From: Fuscibacter oryzae
GTDB lineage: Bacteria > Pseudomonadota > Alphaproteobacteria > Rhodobacterales > Rhodobacteraceae
Reading direction: 5' to 3'
Assembly (NCBI RefSeq): GCF_016765795.1
Contig: NZ_JAESVP010000004.1
Span: 310,001-374,000, forward strand
Length of the DNA: 64,000 bases
Of the stretch, positions 45,598-53,296 are shown piece after piece (positions within the stretch are counted from its first letter, which is position 1; every line of letters starts with the position of its first letter). The translations under genes and the position numbers were made by a program. The notes under the pieces were generated by a model. The model was not told where the DNA came from. It was given only the letters and a program-made list of their open reading frames with translations, and did not search any database.

Positions 45598-45813
45598 ATG
45601 GCTGCGAAGAAAACCGAGGCTCCGGCCAAGAAGACCATCGTGGTCAAGCAGGTGGCTTCCGCCGCCCGCCGCCCTGCCGTTCAGACCGCGACCCTCAAGG
45701 GGCTGGGCCTGAACAAGATGAACCGCACCCGCGAGCTGGAAGATACCCCGGCTGTGCGCGGCATGGTCAACAAGATCGCGCATCTGGTGCAGATCATCGA
45801 AGAGCGAGGCTAA
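45598..45813 (+). CDS. rpmD: 50S ribosomal protein L30
   Basis: L30 is a small 50S protein. The 71-residue product has a Lys/Ala-rich N-terminal extension of about 13 residues and the core [55 protein letters not shown] chose the ATG after the rpsE stop; a TTG two codons earlier is inside the overlap. A terminator follows it, so it ends the segment begun at rpmC. Confidence 0.95.
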   Translation: MAAKKTEAPAKKTIVVKQVASAARRPAVQTATLKGLGLNKMNRTRELEDTPAVRGMVNKIAHLVQIIEERG

Positions 45814-45856
45814 AACCAAGCTGCGTGCATAGCACGCTTCTGCCGCAGAAATCAGG

Positions 45857-45890
45857 CACCCCGGTCGCAAGGCCGGGGTGTTTGCGTTTG
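45857..45890 (+). terminator. Terminator after rpmD
   Basis: A perfect 8 bp stem (CACCCCGG / CCGGGGTG) with an 8 nt loop, followed by TTTGCGTTTG. It separates the ribosomal genes from the GFA-family gene. Confidence 0.65.
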
Positions 45891-45979
45891 TCGATGTCGC
45901 AATCTTGCTCCCGAATCCCTGACGTTGGGGTAAGCTGCCCCCGTTGCCATCCGGCACATTCCTTTGGGAGGAGGACAAA

Positions 45980-46417
45980 ATGGCGGAACTCAACGGCGGC
46001 TGCGCCCATGTGCATACCCATGCCAAGGCAGGCCCGATCGACAACCACGTTTGCCACTGCAACGTCTGCAAGGGTGTGACGGGACAGCAGACGACGCATG
46101 TTGCCTTCTTCAACTATGCTGATCTGGAGGTGGATCATCCCGAAAAGCTGAAGCGGGTGCCTTTCAACAAGGACAACCCCGACGGCCCGCTGGAAATCTG
46201 CCTTTGCACCGATTGCGGGGTGGCGATCATGCTGGACGACAAGCAGCACCGAATCCGTGTCGCCGTGCCGAATGTGATGGGCTATGACGACGCCAATTTC
46301 CCCAAGGCGACTTATCACGCGTTCTATGACACGTCGAAGGGCTATGCGAAGCCCGATGACGGCCGCCCGGTGTATGAAGGACTGCGGCCGGACTTTGTGT
46401 GGCCCAAGGGGGCATGA
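45980..46417 (+). CDS. GFA family (glutathione-dependent formaldehyde-activating enzyme-like) zinc protein
   Basis: A 145-residue protein of the GFA/CENP-V type. Cys clusters GGCAHVH, VCHCNVCKG and ICLCTDCG fit the zinc sites of the Mss4-like fold, and the C-terminal half (RPVYEGLRPDFVWPKG) resembles other GFA proteins. These are usually annotated as possible glutathione-S-hydroxymethyl enzymes, but the activity is doubtful in general. GGGAGGAGG precedes the ATG. It is inserted between rpmD and rplO and bracketed by hairpins, so it likely forms its own transcript. Confidence 0.8.
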   Translation: MAELNGGCAHVHTHAKAGPIDNHVCHCNVCKGVTGQQTTHVAFFNYADLEVDHPEKLKRVPFNKDNPDGPLEICLCTDCGVAIMLDDKQHRIRVAVPNVMGYDDANFPKATYHAFYDTSKGYAKPDDGRPVYEGLRPDFVWPKGA

Positions 46418-46423
46418 CACAAT

Positions 46424-46455
46424 GCGGGATGGGCCATAACTGCCGCCCATCCCGC
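46424..46455 (+). terminator. Hairpin after the GFA gene
   Basis: A perfect 11 bp stem (GCGGGATGGGC / GCCCATCCCGC) with a 10 nt loop, ending 2 bp before the -35 box of the rplO promoter. There is no T-run, so termination may be weak. Confidence 0.5.
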
Positions 46456-46457
46456 GC

Positions 46458-46486
46458 TTGCAAAGATGTGAGCCGCCCTCTATACG
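46458..46486 (+). promoter_or_regulatory. Sigma70-type promoter for rplO-secY-adk
   Basis: TTGCAA and TATACG separated by 17 bp. The same -10 context (CTATACG) occurs in front of rpmC. It restarts transcription of the ribosomal cluster after the GFA insertion. Confidence 0.6.
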
Positions 46487-46535
46487 CCCCCGGTGGCCAC
46501 AAAGGTCACGACTCACAATCAAGAAAAGCCGTGGT

Positions 46536-46562
46536 CGCCCCGTTTTCGCTTCGGGGGCGTTT
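46536..46562 (+). promoter_or_regulatory. Attenuator-like hairpin in the rplO leader
   Basis: CGCCCC / GGGGCG stem with a 12 nt loop and a short TTT tract, 18 bp upstream of the rplO start and just before its AAGGAG. It could modulate readthrough or translation of rplO. Confidence 0.35.
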
Positions 46563-46580
46563 CCGGCAAGGAGAAGCGAC

Positions 46581-47051
46581 ATGAAACTGAATGAACTCCG
46601 CGACAACGACGGCGCGGCCAAAAAGCAGAAACGCGTTGCCCGTGGTCCCGGTTCGGGCAAGGGCAAGACTGCTGGCCGTGGTATCAAGGGCCAGAAATCG
46701 CGTTCGGGCGTGGCTTTGGGTGGTTACGAAGGCGGCCAGATGCCGCTGTACCGCCGCCTGCCGAAGCGCGGCTTCAACAAGCCGAACAAGCTGCATTACT
46801 CGGTGGTCAACCTGGGCCTGATCCAGAAGTTCATCGAAGCCGGCAAGCTGGACATTAAGGCAGAGATCACCGAGGACGCGCTGGTTGCAGCCGGCCTGAC
46901 CGCGATCAAGCGCGACGGTATCCGCATTCTGGCCAAGGGTGAAATCAAGTCGGCGGTCAAGCTGAGCGTCACCGGCGCTTCGGCTTCGGCGGTCGAGGCG
47001 ATCAAGGCTGCGGGCGGTTCGATCACTGTCAAGGCCGATGCGGCGGAATAA
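46581..47051 (+). CDS. rplO: 50S ribosomal protein L15
   Basis: L15 is a late-assembly 50S protein. The 156-residue protein starts [41 protein letters not shown] and has [19 protein letters not shown], the family signature. AAGGAGAAG precedes the ATG. It is separated from rpmD by the GFA gene, whereas in most genomes it follows rpmD directly. secY lies 100 bp downstream. Confidence 0.97.
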   Translation: MKLNELRDNDGAAKKQKRVARGPGSGKGKTAGRGIKGQKSRSGVALGGYEGGQMPLYRRLPKRGFNKPNKLHYSVVNLGLIQKFIEAGKLDIKAEITEDALVAAGLTAIKRDGIRILAKGEIKSAVKLSVTGASASAVEAIKAAGGSITVKADAAE

Positions 47052-47151
47052 CGGGTTGTGAGCGGACGCAAGACCGCTTAAATCCATCCAAGTTTTCCCG
47101 CGCCGCCGACCGGAGAACGGTTCGGCGGCGCAGTCATGAAAGAGACCGGAC

Positions 47152-48510
47152 ATGGCATCTGCTGCAGAGCAAATGGCGGCGAACCTGTCGTGGGGGGCGC
47201 TTGGCAAGGCGACCGACCTGCGCCAGCGCATCTTCTTCACGCTTGGCCTTCTGATCGTCTATCGCCTCGGCACCTATGTGCCGGTTCCCGGCATTGACGC
47301 CGAAGCGCTGCGCAACTTCATGGACCGTGCGGGTCAGGGGATCGGCGGGATGCTCTCGCTGTTCACCGGCGGTGCGATCAAGCGCATGGGGATTTTTGCC
47401 CTTGGCATCATGCCCTACATCTCGGCCTCGATCATCATCCAGCTTTTGTCCTCGATGATTCCCGCCTGGGAAGCGATGAAGAAAGAGGGTGAGCAGGGCC
47501 GCAAGAAGATGAACCAGTACACCCGCTACGGCACGGTGGCACTGGCGACCTTTCAGGGCTGGGGCATTGCCGCCTCGATCCAGGCGGGGGGGCTGGCACA
47601 TACGCCGGGCCTGTTCTTTACCCTGTCCTGCGTGATCACGCTGGTCGGCGGGACCATGTTCCTGATGTGGCTGGGCGAACAGATCACCGCGCGCGGCATC
47701 GGCAACGGCACCTCGCTGATCATCTTTGTCGGCATCGTTGCCGAAATTCCGCGTGCGCTGGCGCAGTTCTTTAGCGCAGGTCGTGCGGGCAGCATTGCAA
47801 CGCCGGTCATCATCGGTGTGCTGATCATGGTTGTCGTGGTCATTGCGGCGGTCGTCTTCATGGAGCGCGCGCTACGCAAGATCCATATCCAGTATCCCCG
47901 CCGTCAGGTGGGCATGAAGGTGTATGACGGCGGCTCTTCGCACCTGCCGATCAAGGTCAATCCGGCGGGCGTTATTCCCGCGATCTTCGCCTCGTCGCTG
48001 CTGTTGCTGCCGACCACGATCTCGACCTTTTCGGGTGCGCAGACCGGGCCGATCATGTCCACGATTCTGGCCTATTTCGGCCCCGGACAGCCGCTGTATC
48101 TGGTGTTCTTCATCTCGATGATCGTGTTCTTCGCCTATTTCTACACCTACAACGTCTCGTTCAAGACGGATGATGTGGCCGAGAACCTCAAGAACCAAAG
48201 TGGCTTTATCCCTGGCATCCGCCCCGGAAAGAAGACCGAAGAGTATCTGCACTATGTCGTCACCCGCATTCTGGTGCTGGGGTCGGCCTATCTGGCGCTG
48301 ATCTGTCTGCTGCCGGAAATTCTGCGCGATACCTTCTCGGTGCCGTTCTACTTCGGCGGCACCTCGGTGCTGATCGTGGTGTCGGTGACGATGGATACGA
48401 TCAACCAGATCCAGTCGCACCTTCTGGCGCATCAGTACGAAGGTCTGATTGAAAAGTCGAACCTGCGCGGCAAAAAGCGCAGTGCCCCCAAGGCCCCCGC
48501 GCGTCGCTAA
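47152..48510 (+). CDS. secY: Preprotein translocase subunit SecY
   Basis: SecY forms the protein-conducting channel. The 452-residue protein has ten membrane helices. The plug/TM2 region (GGMLSLFTGGAIKRMGIFALGIMPYISASIIIQLL) and the cytosolic loop before TM7 (PRRQVGMKVYDGGSSHLPIKVNPAGVIPAIFASSLLLLP) are well conserved. The basic C-terminal tail ends RGKKRSAPKAPARR. adk follows 9 bp downstream, as in many bacteria. Confidence 0.98.
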   Translation: MASAAEQMAANLSWGALGKATDLRQRIFFTLGLLIVYRLGTYVPVPGIDAEALRNFMDRAGQGIGGMLSLFTGGAIKRMGIFALGIMPYISASIIIQLLSSMIPAWEAMKKEGEQGRKKMNQYTRYGTVALATFQGWGIAASIQAGGLAHTPGLFFTLSCVITLVGGTMFLMWLGEQITARGIGNGTSLIIFVGIVAEIPRALAQFFSAGRAGSIATPVIIGVLIMVVVVIAAVVFMERALRKIHIQYPRRQVGMKVYDGGSSHLPIKVNPAGVIPAIFASSLLLLPTTISTFSGAQTGPIMSTILAYFGPGQPLYLVFFISMIVFFAYFYTYNVSFKTDDVAENLKNQSGFIPGIRPGKKTEEYLHYVVTRILVLGSAYLALICLLPEILRDTFSVPFYFGGTSVLIVVSVTMDTINQIQSHLLAHQYEGLIEKSNLRGKKRSAPKAPARR

Positions 48511-48519
48511 GGAGAGACA

Positions 48520-49170
48520 ATGACGAATATCATTCTTCTCGGGCCGCCCGGGGCCGGTAAAGGCACGCAGGCCAAGCGGCTGGTGGACGAACGCGCCATG
48601 GTGCAACTGTCCACCGGCGACATGCTGCGCGAGGCCAAAACCTCGGGCACCGAGATGGGCAAGCGCGTATCGGCCATAATGGACCGGGGTGAGCTGGTCA
48701 CGGATGAGATCGTCATTGGCCTGATCGAGGAAAAGATCGGGCAGGGCGCGGGCGGCGGCTTCATCTTTGACGGCTTTCCGCGCACGTTGAAGCAGGCCGA
48801 TGCCTTGGGCGACCTTTTGGCGAAGACCGGCCAAAAGCTGGATGCCGTGATCGAGATGCAAGTCGATGATGCGGCGCTGGTCGCCCGCATCACCGGGCGC
48901 TTTACCTGCGGCAATTGTGGTGCGGTCTATCATGATGTGACCAAGCCGCCGGCCGTCGCCGAAACTTGTGACGCCTGCGGCAGCCACGACCTGCGACGCC
49001 GGGCCGATGACAATGAGGATGCGCTCAAGACGCGCCTCATGGAATACTACAAGAAAACCTCGCCCCTGATCGGCTATTACTATGCCAAGGGGCAGCTTTC
49101 GTCGGTGGACGGGCTGGCAGAAATGGACGCTGTTGCGGCGGCCGTCTCGAAAGTTCTTGACAAGGCATGA
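48520..49170 (+). CDS. adk: Adenylate kinase with zinc-type LID
   Basis: Adk interconverts ATP + AMP and 2 ADP. The 216-residue protein has the P-loop GPPGAGKGT (residues 8-16), the DGFPRTL motif and a long LID domain with four Cys (130, 133, 150, 153) in two CxxC pairs, the zinc-binding form found in Gram-positives and part of the alphaproteobacteria. It is the end of the secY unit; rpsM has its own promoter-like sequence downstream. Confidence 0.97.
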   Translation: MTNIILLGPPGAGKGTQAKRLVDERAMVQLSTGDMLREAKTSGTEMGKRVSAIMDRGELVTDEIVIGLIEEKIGQGAGGGFIFDGFPRTLKQADALGDLLAKTGQKLDAVIEMQVDDAALVARITGRFTCGNCGAVYHDVTKPPAVAETCDACGSHDLRRRADDNEDALKTRLMEYYKKTSPLIGYYYAKGQLSSVDGLAEMDAVAAAVSKVLDKA

Positions 49171-49187
49171 AATCCGGGTCGGGCCGC

Positions 49188-49216
49188 TTGACGGCCCGCC
49201 GGAAAGCCCTTACAGC
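49188..49216 (+). promoter_or_regulatory. Sigma70-type promoter candidate for rpsM-rpsK-rpoA
   Basis: TTGACG and TACAGC separated by 17 bp, starting 17 bp after the adk stop. A GGGCCG-CTTGA-CGGCCC hairpin overlaps the -35 box and could end adk transcription. The -10 match is modest. Confidence 0.45.
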
Positions 49217-49287
49217 ACGGCGTCCCGCTGCGGAATCGCCCGCTGTCGGGTTTCTCGTTGTTTCGCAAGAGGCGCGGGAAGATCGTT

Positions 49288-49305
49288 GCCCCGGTCCGCC
49301 GGGGC
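49288..49305 (+). promoter_or_regulatory. Hairpin in the rpsM leader
   Basis: GCCCCGG-TCCG-CCGGGGC, a perfect 7 bp stem 54 bp before the rpsM start. In E. coli S4 binds a pseudoknot here, but rpsD is not in this cluster, so the role is unclear. Confidence 0.35.
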
Positions 49306-49359
49306 AGTTGTGAAAAAAGGTTCTGGCAAAACGGAACCGCAACCGAAAGGAAGCTACGC

Positions 49360-49728
49360 GTGGCACGTATTGCTGGCGTCAACATCCCGACCCAAAAGCG
49401 CGTCCCGATCGCGCTGACCTACATCACCGGCATCGGTTCGCATTCTGCGGCCCAGATCTGCGAAGCGCTCAAGATTGAGCCTGCGCGCCGCGTGAACCAG
49501 CTCACGGACGCCGAAGTTCTCGCGATTCGCGAATACATCGACGCCAACTTCACCGTCGAGGGCGACCTGCGCCGTGAAGTTTCGATGAACATCAAGCGTT
49601 TGATGGACCTTGGCTGCTATCGCGGCCTGCGTCACCGCAAGGGCCTGCCGGTCCGCGGCCAACGCACCCACACCAACGCTCGCACCCGCAAAGGCCCCGC
49701 AAAGGCCATTGCCGGCAAGAAGAAATAA
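49360..49728 (+). CDS. rpsM: 30S ribosomal protein S13
   Basis: S13 contacts the 50S subunit and P-site tRNA. The 122-residue protein starts with GTG ([27 protein letters not shown]), preceded by GAAAGGAAG, and has the [26 protein letters not shown] tail. In-frame upstream codons reach into the leader hairpin and are not used. rpsK lies 12 bp downstream. Confidence 0.97.
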   Translation: MARIAGVNIPTQKRVPIALTYITGIGSHSAAQICEALKIEPARRVNQLTDAEVLAIREYIDANFTVEGDLRREVSMNIKRLMDLGCYRGLRHRKGLPVRGQRTHTNARTRKGPAKAIAGKKK

Positions 49729-49740
49729 GAGGGCGCAACC

Positions 49741-50136
49741 ATGGCACGTGATACCAAAACCGCCCGCACCAAGAAAAAAGAACGCAAGAACATCGCCGCT
49801 GGTGTGGCGCATGTAAACTCGTCGTTCAACAACACCAAGATCCTGATCTCTGACGTGCAGGGCAACGCCATTTCGTGGTCGTCGGCCGGCACCATGGGGT
49901 TCAAGGGGTCGCGTAAATCGACCCCCTATGCCGCCCAGATGGCCGCTGAAGACGCGGGCCGCAAGGCGCAGGAACATGGCGTGAAAACGCTTGAAGTCGA
50001 AGTGCAGGGCCCCGGTTCGGGCCGTGAATCGGCGCTGCGCGCGCTGGCTGCGGTTGGCTTCAACATCACTTCGATCCGCGATGTGACGCCCCTGGCGCAC
50101 AATGGCTGCCGCCCGCCAAAGCGCCGCCGCGTCTGA
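49741..50136 (+). CDS. rpsK: 30S ribosomal protein S11
   Basis: S11 is on the 30S platform near the E site. The 131-residue protein has a basic N-terminus ([14 protein letters not shown]), the [44 protein letters not shown] block and ends [23 protein letters not shown], the typical tail. A strong hairpin with T-rich sequence follows before rpoA; rpsD, often here in other groups, is absent. Confidence 0.98.
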   Translation: MARDTKTARTKKKERKNIAAGVAHVNSSFNNTKILISDVQGNAISWSSAGTMGFKGSRKSTPYAAQMAAEDAGRKAQEHGVKTLEVEVQGPGSGRESALRALAAVGFNITSIRDVTPLAHNGCRPPKRRRV

Positions 50137-50150
50137 TCGCCTTTCATAGG

Positions 50151-50188
50151 GTCGGGCCATGCCTTCGCATGGCCCGACTTGCTTATTT
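50151..50188 (+). terminator. Terminator-like hairpin between rpsK and rpoA
   Basis: A perfect 12 bp stem (GTCGGGCCATGC / GCATGGCCCGAC) with a CTTC tetraloop, followed by TTGCTTATTT. It lies inside the alpha operon, where it may lower rpoA expression relative to the ribosomal genes. Confidence 0.6.
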
Positions 50189-50252
50189 CTGAACCTCGGG
50201 CGTCTCCTGCTTTTACCGGACATGGGCAGGCGACTGGAATGGAGGGAAGTCC

Positions 50253-51269
50253 ATGATCCACAAGAACTGGCAAGAGCTGATCAAGCCGCCGCAATTGGTC
50301 GTCAAGGCCGGGCCGGATGCGAATCGCGTCGCCACGGTTATTGCCGAACCGCTGGAACGCGGCTTTGGTCTGACGCTGGGCAACGCCCTGCGCCGGGTGC
50401 TGCTGTCCTCGTTGCAGGGCGCGGCCATCACTTCGGTGCAGATCGACAACGTCCTGCACGAGTTTTCAAGCGTTGCTGGTGTGCGTGAAGACGTGACCGA
50501 CATCGTTCTGAACCTGAAGGGCGTTTCCCTGAAGATGGAAGTCGAGGGGCCCAAGCGCCTGTCGATCTCTGCCAAGGGGCCGGGCGTCGTGACGGCTGGC
50601 GACATTTCGGAAACCAACGGGATCGAGGTTCTGAACAAGGACCATGTGATCTGCCACCTTGATGATGGCGCCGACGTGTACATGGAACTGACGGTTTCGA
50701 CCGGCAAGGGCTATGTCTCGGCCGACAAGAACCGCCCGGAAGATGCGCCCATCGGCCTGATTCCGATCGATGCGATCTATTCGCCGGTCAAGAAGGTCAG
50801 CTACGAAGTGCAGCCCACCCGCGAGGGTCAGGTGCTGGATTATGACAAGCTGACCATGAAGATCGAAACCGACGGCTCACTGACCCCAGATGATGCCGTG
50901 GCCTATGCCGCGCGCATTCTTCAGGACCAACTGGCGATCTTCGTCAACTTCGACGAGCCGGAAGCTGCCAAGGCTGGTGAGATCGACTCGGGTCTGGAAT
51001 TCAACCCGCTTCTGCTGAAGAAGGTTGATGAGCTGGAACTGTCGGTCCGTTCGGCCAACTGCCTGAAAAACGACAACATCGTTTACATCGGCGATCTGAT
51101 CCAGAAAACCGAAGCCGAAATGCTGCGCACGCCGAACTTTGGCCGCAAGTCCTTGAACGAAATCAAGGAAGTGCTGTCGGGCATGGGGCTGCACCTGGGC
51201 ATGGAGGTCGAAGATTGGCCGCCGGAGAACATCGAAGATCTGGCCAAGCGCTTCGAAGACCAGTTCTAA
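50253..51269 (+). CDS. rpoA: DNA-directed RNA polymerase subunit alpha
   Basis: The alpha dimer is the assembly platform of RNA polymerase. The 338-residue protein has the N-terminal domain ([26 protein letters not shown], about residues 35-60), a flexible linker near residues 235-250 and the C-terminal DNA-binding domain ([55 protein letters not shown]) that binds UP elements and activators. GGAGGGAAG precedes the ATG. Confidence 0.98.
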   Translation: MIHKNWQELIKPPQLVVKAGPDANRVATVIAEPLERGFGLTLGNALRRVLLSSLQGAAITSVQIDNVLHEFSSVAGVREDVTDIVLNLKGVSLKMEVEGPKRLSISAKGPGVVTAGDISETNGIEVLNKDHVICHLDDGADVYMELTVSTGKGYVSADKNRPEDAPIGLIPIDAIYSPVKKVSYEVQPTREGQVLDYDKLTMKIETDGSLTPDDAVAYAARILQDQLAIFVNFDEPEAAKAGEIDSGLEFNPLLLKKVDELELSVRSANCLKNDNIVYIGDLIQKTEAEMLRTPNFGRKSLNEIKEVLSGMGLHLGMEVEDWPPENIEDLAKRFEDQF

Positions 51270-51275
51270 GAACAA

Positions 51276-51295
51276 GGGGGGCTGCAAAGCCCCCC
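51276..51295 (+). promoter_or_regulatory. Hairpin between rpoA and rplQ
   Basis: GGGGGGCT-GCAA-AGCCCCCC, a perfect 8 bp stem with a GCAA tetraloop just after the rpoA stop. Without a T-run it more likely protects or processes the mRNA than terminates it. Confidence 0.45.
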
Positions 51296-51399
51296 GCAAA
51301 TGCCCGGACAGCCGGGGAAAGCATGGGCAATTCCGCCCCAACGACGTCGGGTCAACGCAATCCGGCAACACAAAGCAAAACACGCTATAGGAGATTACC

Positions 51400-51819
51400 A
51401 TGCGTCACGCCCGCGGCTATCGCCGTCTGAACCGCACCCACGAACACCGCAAGGCCATGTTCGCCAACATGTCCGGCGCCCTGATCGAGCATGAGCAGAT
51501 CAAGACCACCTTGCCAAAGGCCAAGGAACTGCGCCCGATCGTCGAAAAGCTGATCACGCTGGCCAAGCGTGGCGACCTGCACGCACGTCGTCAGGCTGAT
51601 GCGCAGCTCAAGGAAGACAAGCACGTCGCGCGCCTGTTCGAAATCCTTGGCCCGCGCTACAAGGACCGTCAGGGTGGTTATATCCGTATCCTGAAGGCCG
51701 GTTTCCGCTATGGCGACATGGCACCGATGGCAATCATCGAATTTGTTGACCGTGATCCTTCGGCCAAGGGCGCTGCGGACCACGCCCGCACAGCTGCTGA
51801 AGAAGCTGCGGAAGAGTAA
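51400..51819 (+). CDS. rplQ: 50S ribosomal protein L17
   Basis: L17 is a 50S protein at the tunnel exit. The 139-residue protein starts [46 protein letters not shown], the family signature, and has [26 protein letters not shown]. The C-terminal tail is Ala/Glu-rich. AGGAG lies before the ATG. It is the last gene of the ribosomal cluster and is followed by a good terminator. Confidence 0.98.
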   Translation: MRHARGYRRLNRTHEHRKAMFANMSGALIEHEQIKTTLPKAKELRPIVEKLITLAKRGDLHARRQADAQLKEDKHVARLFEILGPRYKDRQGGYIRILKAGFRYGDMAPMAIIEFVDRDPSAKGAADHARTAAEEAAEE

Positions 51820-51840
51820 TTCAGGCAACAGCCTGTGGAA

Positions 51841-51867
51841 AAGTCCGCCATGGGCGGGCTTTTTTTA
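51841..51867 (+). terminator. Rho-independent terminator after rplQ
   Basis: A 7 bp stem (GTCCGCC / GGCGGGC, one T-G pair) with an ATG loop and a run of eight T. It ends the alpha operon before the quorum-sensing genes. Confidence 0.85.
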
Positions 51868-51883
51868 TTGCTTGGCAAGGTTT

Positions 51884-51939
51884 TGCATGGCTTTTCGAAT
51901 GTAGCGCTGATGAATGTGCATGGACAACCGCGCCATGCA
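51884..51939 (+). promoter_or_regulatory. TGCATGG repeat cluster upstream of luxR homologue
   Basis: TGCATGG occurs at 51884-51890 and again 33 bp later at 51917-51923, where it forms an inverted repeat with CCATGCA (51933-51939, 9 bp between arms). The 33 bp step is about three helical turns. It may be an operator of the LuxR-type gene that begins 42 bp downstream, but the spacing differs from a canonical lux box. Confidence 0.4.
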
Positions 51940-51980
51940 ATTTAAAGTTGCTCTAGATTCGTAAAGGTATCCAAATCGTC

Positions 51981-52592
51981 ATGACAGTGAAGCTTGCGCT
52001 TGATCGGGAACTGCACCAACTGACGCTTTTTGCGCCGGGGGGGTATTCCATCGGCCTGCATATCCGCTTCACATCGCCGCTGTTCATGTTTCAGACCTAT
52101 GATCAGTCGTGGCAGGATCATTACACCGAGAATGGTTATGTCCTGCGCGATCCCATGGTTGCCTGGGGGTTTTCGACCACGGGAACCATCCGGTGGAGTG
52201 ATCGGTCCCTGCCCGATCCGTTCAGTCTGTTCAAAGAGGCGGCGAAATACGGCCTGCTGTTTGGCGCAACCATCGCTTGCGGGCCGATCAAGTCGCGGAC
52301 CATTGCGTCGTTCAGCCGGGCTGACCGGGAATTCTCTGACGAGGAAATTTCGGCGATCGAGGGGATTGTCCTGCGGATGCACGACATGACCGAGCCGCCG
52401 GAAGAACTGACCAAGGCCCAGATCGAGGCGCTGCGCTGTATTGCCGGGGGGGACCGCATTGCGGCGGCGGCTGCCAAGCTGGGCATTTCGGAAAGCGCGC
52501 TGAAGGCCAGAATCACCTCTGCCCGAATCCGGTTGATGGCGCGCACCACCGCCGAGGCCATTCAACGGGCCAAAGACTATCGTTTGATGTAA
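51981..52592 (+). CDS. LuxR-family regulator with autoinducer-binding domain
   Basis: A 203-residue quorum-sensing regulator. The N-terminal domain keeps the acyl-homoserine-lactone contact residues of TraR with identical spacing: Trp44, Tyr48, Asp57, Pro58 and Trp72 match TraR Trp57, Tyr61, Asp70, Pro71 and Trp85. The C-terminal helix-turn-helix (residues 143-195) is divergent, with SALKARITSARIRL in place of the usual TV-x-x-H pattern. It is 49 bp upstream of the synthase gene, so the two probably form a cognate pair. Targets are unknown. Confidence 0.88.
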   Translation: MTVKLALDRELHQLTLFAPGGYSIGLHIRFTSPLFMFQTYDQSWQDHYTENGYVLRDPMVAWGFSTTGTIRWSDRSLPDPFSLFKEAAKYGLLFGATIACGPIKSRTIASFSRADREFSDEEISAIEGIVLRMHDMTEPPEELTKAQIEALRCIAGGDRIAAAAAKLGISESALKARITSARIRLMARTTAEAIQRAKDYRLM

Positions 52593-52641
52593 AGATGACC
52601 CCCGCGTGGAGTGACTGCCATCAACCCCGAAGGAGCCTGCC

Positions 52642-53232
52642 ATGCTGACAACCACGCTCTCGTTCGCTAATCTGCACCAGCATGGCGAACTGTTCGCCAA
52701 CATGCTGCGCGCCCGGCGAGAGCTTTTCATCGTGCATAACAAGTGGAAGCTGCCCGAGGCCTTGGGGATGGAGTACGATCAGTACGACACGCCCGCCAGT
52801 CGGTGGGTTGTTGTGCATGACGAAGACGGCAAGGTCATGGCCGGCAACCGCCTGACGCCCACGACGGCGCAGTGCGGCATCTACAGCTATATGATACGCG
52901 ATGCGCAGCGGGGGTTGCTGGATACGATTCCCGATACGCTGCTTTATGACGAAGCCCCGGTTGCCGAGCATATCTGGGAAAGCTCTCGTCTGTTCGTGGC
53001 GCATGACGTGCCCGCAGTCATCCGCCGCAGGGTTCATGCGCAACTGATTTCCCAATTGGGCGATACGGTGCGTGGCCTTGGGGCGACCCATTGCCTGACG
53101 CTGTTGTCCGCCACCTGGCCACGCTGGGCGGACCGGGTTGGCGTCAAGATGAAGGCGATGGGGCCGGTGCTGGAAATTGATGGCATCGATAACCAGGTCG
53201 TGATGATGGATTTCTCCAGCACGCTTCACTAG
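52642..53232 (+). CDS. LuxI-family acyl-homoserine-lactone synthase
   Basis: A 196-residue autoinducer synthase that would make an N-acyl-homoserine lactone from S-adenosylmethionine and an acyl carrier. Conserved LuxI residues fall at the expected spacing: Arg25, Phe29, Trp35, Asp46, Asp49, Arg70, then Glu113 and Arg116 in WESSRLFV. The acyl chain cannot be predicted. It follows the LuxR-type gene on the same strand. No lux box was recognised in the 49 bp before it, so it may depend on the luxR promoter. Confidence 0.9.
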   Translation: MLTTTLSFANLHQHGELFANMLRARRELFIVHNKWKLPEALGMEYDQYDTPASRWVVVHDEDGKVMAGNRLTPTTAQCGIYSYMIRDAQRGLLDTIPDTLLYDEAPVAEHIWESSRLFVAHDVPAVIRRRVHAQLISQLGDTVRGLGATHCLTLLSATWPRWADRVGVKMKAMGPVLEIDGIDNQVVMMDFSSTLH

Positions 53233-53296
53233 CGCGCGCCTGCATGGCACCAATTGCGCGGGGTCGCGTCAGCGTCCCGGCAAAATCGGAGGTCAC

